A stretch of 9,194 bases of DNA from Hyphomicrobiales bacterium (GTDB lineage: Bacteria > Pseudomonadota > Alphaproteobacteria > Rhizobiales > Aestuariivirgaceae): contig JALVFB010000242.1 of assembly GCA_027030295.1 (NCBI GenBank), positions 1 through 9,194 of the forward strand, written 5' to 3'. Made by a program: the position numbers and the translations under genes. This document shows, in pieces, positions 6,131-9,194 of this stretch. Each line of letters starts with the position of its first letter. The stretch's first letter is position 1. Below the pieces are notes generated by a model that ran no database searches, was not told the origin of the DNA, and saw only the letters and a list, made by a program, of their open reading frames with translations.

Positions 6131-7948
6131 CTACTCCGTCCGCTCGGGCTGGATGCTGGCGGTGGGGCAGACCTGCGCGCACACGGTGCAGCCGATGCAC
6201 AGGGAAGGTTCTATCTTCACCTTGTGGTGCCCCTCGTGCCATTCGTCGCTCCAGGTCAGCGCCGGGCAGCCCAGATTCATGCATGCCTGGCAGGCGATGC
6301 AGGAGGCGGAATCGATCCGCAAGGGTTCGCCGGTGATCTTCACCGGGTCGATGACGCAGGGGCGGTCGGCGATGACCACCGCCACGCCCTTGTATTCCAC
6401 CGCCTCGCGCAATGTCTTCAGCAGGGTGCCGTATTCATACGGATCGACGGTGCGCACCCATTTCACGCCGACGGCGCGGCAGATGTCCTCGTATTCCACC
6501 TTGTGCGTCTTGTTGCCGCGAATGCCGTGGCCGGTGCCGGGATGATGCTGGCCGCCGGTCATGGCGGTGATGGAATTGTCGAGGATGATGACGGTGATGT
6601 TGACGTCGTTGTAAACGGCGTCGATGAGCGGCGGAATGCCGGCGTGCAGGAAGGTGGAGTCGCCAATGGTGGCGACGATGGGTTTCTCCGCGGTGCCGGC
6701 CCGCGCCATGCCGATGGCGTTGGCGATGGAAGACCCCATGGAGACGCAGGTGTCGATGGCCCGCAACGGCTCGATGGCGGCCAGCGTGTAGCAGCCGATG
6801 TCGCCGGCCACGCGCACGTCCAGATAGCGCAGCGCGTTGTAGGTGGACATGTGCGGACACCCCGCGCACAGCACCGGCGGGCGCACCAGCGGCTCGATCT
6901 CCAGCGCCTCTTCCTCCGCCGGCGGCGGCTCCAGCACCCCGGCGGCGACCAGCCCGTCGCGCACCACCTCCGGCGACAGTTCGCCGGTGCGCGGAAACCA
7001 CACCTTGCCTTCCACCCTCAAGCCCAGCTTGCGCAGTTCGTCCTCGATGACCGGCTCCAGCTCCTCCACCACGAACAGCCGCTCCACCGATTCGGCGAAT
7101 TCCTTCAGCAGCGCCTCCGGCAGCGGCCACGAGGCGCCCAGCTTCAGCACGCTGGCCTCGGGCAGCACTTCCTTCACATAGGTATAGGCCACGCTGGTGG
7201 TGATGACGCCGATGTCCTTGCGCCCGCGTTCGATGCGCGCGAAGGGCGCTTGCGCGAAACGCTCGCGCAACCTGGCCTCGCGCTCCAGCAACCTGCCGTG
7301 TCTGGCCCTGGCGTGAGAAGGGATCATCACGCTCTTCGCCGGATCGTGCACGAACGCCTTGCGCGGCGCGCTCCCACGCTCGCCCACCCGCACCGCCGAG
7401 CGCGTGTGCGACAGCCGCGTGGTGGAGCGCACGATCACCGGCGTGTCGAATTCCTCCGACAGCTCGAAGGCCAGGCGGGTGAACTCCAGCGCCTCCTGCG
7501 CGTCCGAAGGCTCCAGGCACGGCACCATGGCCAGCCGCGCGAAGAGCCGCGTGTCCTGCTCGTTCTGCGAGGAATGAATGCCCGGATCGTCGCACACGGT
7601 GATCACCAGCCCGCCATGGGCGCCGATGTAGGTCTGCGACATCAGGGCGTCGGCGGCGACGTTCAGCCCCACGTGCTTCATGGCGCAGAAGGCGCGCACC
7701 CCGGCGAACGAGGCGCCGATGGCGATATCCAGCGCCACCTTCTCGTTGACGGCCCATTCCACGGAAATCTCTTCCGCCGGGTAGCGGGCCAGGCTTTCCA
7801 GAATTTCCGTGCTCGGCGTGCCGGGATAGGCGCTCGCCACCTTCACCCCCGCCTCCCAGGCGCCGCGGGCGATGGCCTCGTTGCCCATCAGCGGTCGGAT
7901 ATCGTCCCGTCCGGGCGTTTCGGGTGCTTGCGTCTGCACCTTGTGCAT
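6131..7948 (-). CDS. iorA: Indolepyruvate (aryl pyruvate):ferredoxin oxidoreductase alpha subunit
   Basis: A 605-residue fused alpha-beta subunit, the usual IorA size, that oxidatively decarboxylates aryl pyruvates (indole-, phenyl-, 4-hydroxyphenyl-pyruvate) to arylacetyl-CoA with reduction of ferredoxin. The N-terminal pyrimidine domain shows SAYPGTPSTEILE (39-51), AVNEKVALDIAIGAS (66-80) and CAMKHVGLNVAADALMSQ (88-105). The TPP domain shows CAGCPH (361-366), GDIGCY (382-387), GDSTFLHAGIPP (429-440) and ILDNSITAMTGGQ (455-467); Cys361, Cys364, Cys386 and Cys531 could ligate the proximal cluster. The C-terminus has two ferredoxin sites: Cys550/553/556/561 (CxxCxxCxxxxCP) and Cys584/587/590/594. 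The frame is open to 8110, but the extra 54 residues run through intergenic DNA and start inside a hairpin loop. The ATG at 7948 has AGGAGG eight bases upstream and was chosen. It leads the operon. A related aryl or branched-chain 2-oxoacid substrate is possible. Confidence 0.92.
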   Translation of the reverse strand: MHKVQTQAPETPGRDDIRPLMGNEAIARGAWEAGVKVASAYPGTPSTEILESLARYPAEEISVEWAVNEKVALDIAIGASFAGVRAFCAMKHVGLNVAADALMSQTYIGAHGGLVITVCDDPGIHSSQNEQDTRLFARLAMVPCLEPSDAQEALEFTRLAFELSEEFDTPVIVRSTTRLSHTRSAVRVGERGSAPRKAFVHDPAKSVMIPSHARARHGRLLEREARLRERFAQAPFARIERGRKDIGVITTSVAYTYVKEVLPEASVLKLGASWPLPEALLKEFAESVERLFVVEELEPVIEDELRKLGLRVEGKVWFPRTGELSPEVVRDGLVAAGVLEPPPAEEEALEIEPLVRPPVLCAGCPHMSTYNALRYLDVRVAGDIGCYTLAAIEPLRAIDTCVSMGSSIANAIGMARAGTAEKPIVATIGDSTFLHAGIPPLIDAVYNDVNITVIILDNSITAMTGGQHHPGTGHGIRGNKTHKVEYEDICRAVGVKWVRTVDPYEYGTLLKTLREAVEYKGVAVVIADRPCVIDPVKITGEPLRIDSASCIACQACMNLGCPALTWSDEWHEGHHKVKIEPSLCIGCTVCAQVCPTASIQPERTE

Positions 7949-7956
7949 CGCGGTTT

Positions 7957-7962
7957 CCTCCT
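7957..7962 (-). promoter_or_regulatory. Ribosome-binding site that fixes the iorA start
   Basis: AGGAGG on the minus strand ends 8 bases before the ATG at 7948. The other in-frame ATG at 8110 has no such site and lies in the loop of the large inverted repeat, so this site decides in favour of the shorter 605-residue protein. Confidence 0.8.
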
Positions 7963-7996
7963 GGCCGCCCCGATCGTCCGCCCCCGTGGGAGAGGA

Positions 7997-8025
7997 GCCA
8001 ATCACATCCGGCGGCGTTTCGTCAA
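7997..8025 (-). promoter_or_regulatory. Candidate sigma-70-type promoter for the ior-kor-paaK operon
   Basis: On the minus strand a good -35 hexamer TTGACG (8025-8020, preceded by C as is common in alphaproteobacteria) is followed after 17 bases by ATTGGC (8002-7997), a poor -10. Transcription would start near 7990 and give a leader of about 42 bases. It is the only well-placed candidate seen between the inverted repeat and the iorA ribosome-binding site. No sigma-54 type GG/GC element was recognised. An imperfect palindrome TTGACCGGTGAA (8062-8073, core ACCGGT) lies upstream and might be an operator, though this is weak. Confidence 0.3.
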
Positions 8026-8073
8026 GAAAATCGGAAAGGCTCACACCAGCCTGCGCAAAGGTTGACCGGTGAA

Positions 8074-8142
8074 ACCACCCCGCGCCCCCACCCAAGCCCT
8101 TGTTTTTCATAATTTGGGGGTTGGGTGGGGGCGCGGGGTGGT
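8074..8142. repeat. Large GC-rich inverted repeat (22-bp perfect arms) with a G-quadruplex motif in each arm
   Basis: Bases 8074-8095 are the exact reverse complement of 8121-8142 (22 of 22). After one G-G mismatch (8096/8120) three more pairs follow (8097-8099 with 8117-8119), leaving an AT-rich loop of about 17 bases. The right arm region on the plus strand (8116-8138) has four G-runs of 5, 3, 5 and 4 with spacers TT, T and CGC. The left arm on the minus strand (8099-8078) has G-runs of 3, 3, 5 and 4 with spacers CTT, T and CGC. Both fit the standard G-quadruplex pattern. The element sits between livF and iorA, both on the minus strand. It may be a terminator, a mRNA-stabilising hairpin or a copy of a dispersed palindromic repeat; copy number cannot be judged here. 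Confidence 0.9.
8074..8142 (-). terminator. Probable terminator or 3'-end hairpin of the liv operon
   Basis: The hairpin begins 25 bases after the livF stop on the minus strand and its 3' arm is followed by only a short TTTC, not a long U-tract. Stem strength and position between two transcription units favour a terminator or a 3'-end stabiliser. The weak U-run and unusually long stem leave open partial readthrough into iorA. Confidence 0.5.
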
Positions 8143-8167
8143 GGGTGGTTATGTATGCAAACTGGTA

Positions 8168-8899
<732 letters not shown>

Positions 8900-8900
8900 G

Positions 8901-9194
8901 TCAGCGCTCCCGTGCCCCATGCCCCAGATAGGCTTCCACGACATCCGGATTGGCGCGAATTTCCGCCGCGTTGCCCTCCGCCAGCACCCGGCCATGGTTG
9001 AGCACCATGATGTGATCGGACACGCTCCACACCAGGTGCATGTCGTGCTCCACCAGCAGCACGGTGATGCCATCATCGGCGATGCGCCGGATGAGGGCGT
9101 CGATTTCCGCCGTTTCCGCCGGGTTCAGCCCCGCCGCCGGTTCGTCCAGCAGCAGGATGCGCGGGCGGGTGGCCAGGGCGCGGGCGATTTCCAG
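8901..9194 (-). CDS. livG: HAAT-type ABC transporter ATP-binding protein LivG, C-terminal 97 residues (gene begins beyond the window)
   Basis: Translation of the minus strand from the right edge gives [19 protein letters not shown], then AAGLNPAET, the [20 protein letters not shown] segment and an end at [10 protein letters not shown] followed by TGA (8903-8901). Walker B LLLDEP and the H-loop His in VEHDMH are present; the AGLNPAE and EHDM pattern distinguishes LivG from LivF. Walker A, the signature Ser-Gly-Gly and the start lie outside the window. One base separates its stop from the livF ATG, so both are co-translated and form the heterodimeric ATPase of one transporter. Permease and binding-protein genes are probably further to the right on the same strand, but that cannot be seen here. 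Confidence 0.92.
   Translation of the reverse strand: MEIARALATRPRILLLDEPAAGLNPAETAEIDALIRRIADDGITVLLVEHDMHLVWSVSDHIMVLNHGRVLAEGNAAEIRANPDVVEAYLGHGARER

Noticed and set aside
5816..8065. Very long plus-strand open frame of 749 residues, antisense to iorA
   Set aside because: It is rich in His, Arg, Gln and Ala as expected from reading high-GC coding DNA in reverse, has no recognisable domain, and lies opposite a clearly real gene with intact motifs.
7949..8110. 54-residue N-terminal extension of IorA starting at 8110
   Set aside because: The ATG lies in the loop of the large inverted repeat, has no Shine-Dalgarno sequence, and the extension has no IorA character; the ATG at 7948 has AGGAGG at the right distance.
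8900..9076. 59-residue N-terminal extension of LivF
   Set aside because: This part is Trp/Cys/Arg-rich shadow of the real livG frame; LivF proteins begin shortly before the LLEV strand, as with the ATG at 8899.

Overview
This GC-rich window is most like an alphaproteobacterial chromosome, possibly of the Rhodospirillales group. The support is the codon use, the plant/alphaproteobacterial-type glutamate-cysteine ligase C-terminus at the left edge, and the His-rich alphaproteobacterial-type ZnuC. The lineage is an inference from protein style, not a database result. Coding density is very high. No RNA genes, insertion sequences, integrases, CRISPR arrays or attachment sites were seen, and no stretch longer than 300 bases lacks a gene.

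Layout: bases 1-383 (+) are the end of a gshA-type gene. It converges on a long run of minus-strand genes, with two small tandem hairpins at 384-415 between them. The rest, read in transcription order from the right edge (minus strand), is: livG (C-terminus only, 9194-8901), livF (8899-8168), a 219-bp intergenic region with a very large GC-rich inverted repeat and a candidate promoter, then a tightly packed operon. That operon contains an IorA-type 2-oxoacid:ferredoxin oxidoreductase (7948-6131), an IorB-type gamma subunit fused to a two-cluster ferredoxin (6126-5182), KorA-type alpha (5185-4046), KorB-type beta (4049-3183), KorC-type gamma (3186-2650), a PaaK-type arylacetate-CoA ligase (2622-1309) and finally a znuC-type zinc ABC ATPase (1250-465). 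Three successive junctions are 4-base ATGA stop/start overlaps, so the oxidoreductase genes are almost certainly co-transcribed and translationally coupled.

How the genes may work together: IorA-type enzymes oxidise aryl pyruvates (from Phe, Tyr, Trp transamination) to arylacetyl-CoA, reducing ferredoxin. PaaK-type ligases make the same product class from the free arylacetates. The KorABC module is a second, separate TPP-dependent 2-oxoacid oxidoreductase whose substrate cannot be read from sequence (2-oxoglutarate, a branched-chain 2-oxoacid or phenylglyoxylate are all possible). It has no ferredoxin gene of its own, but the ferredoxin fused to the upstream gamma protein could serve it. The Liv-type ABC ATPases upstream suggest uptake of a branched-chain or aromatic amino acid or aromatic acid. 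Together this reads as an aromatic (or branched-chain) amino/2-oxo acid uptake and CoA-forming oxidation locus. The most interesting points are the two TPP oxidoreductases in one operon around a gamma-ferredoxin fusion, the inverted repeat with a G-quadruplex motif in each arm, and a short ORF with a strong ribosome-binding site that overlaps an orphan znuC.
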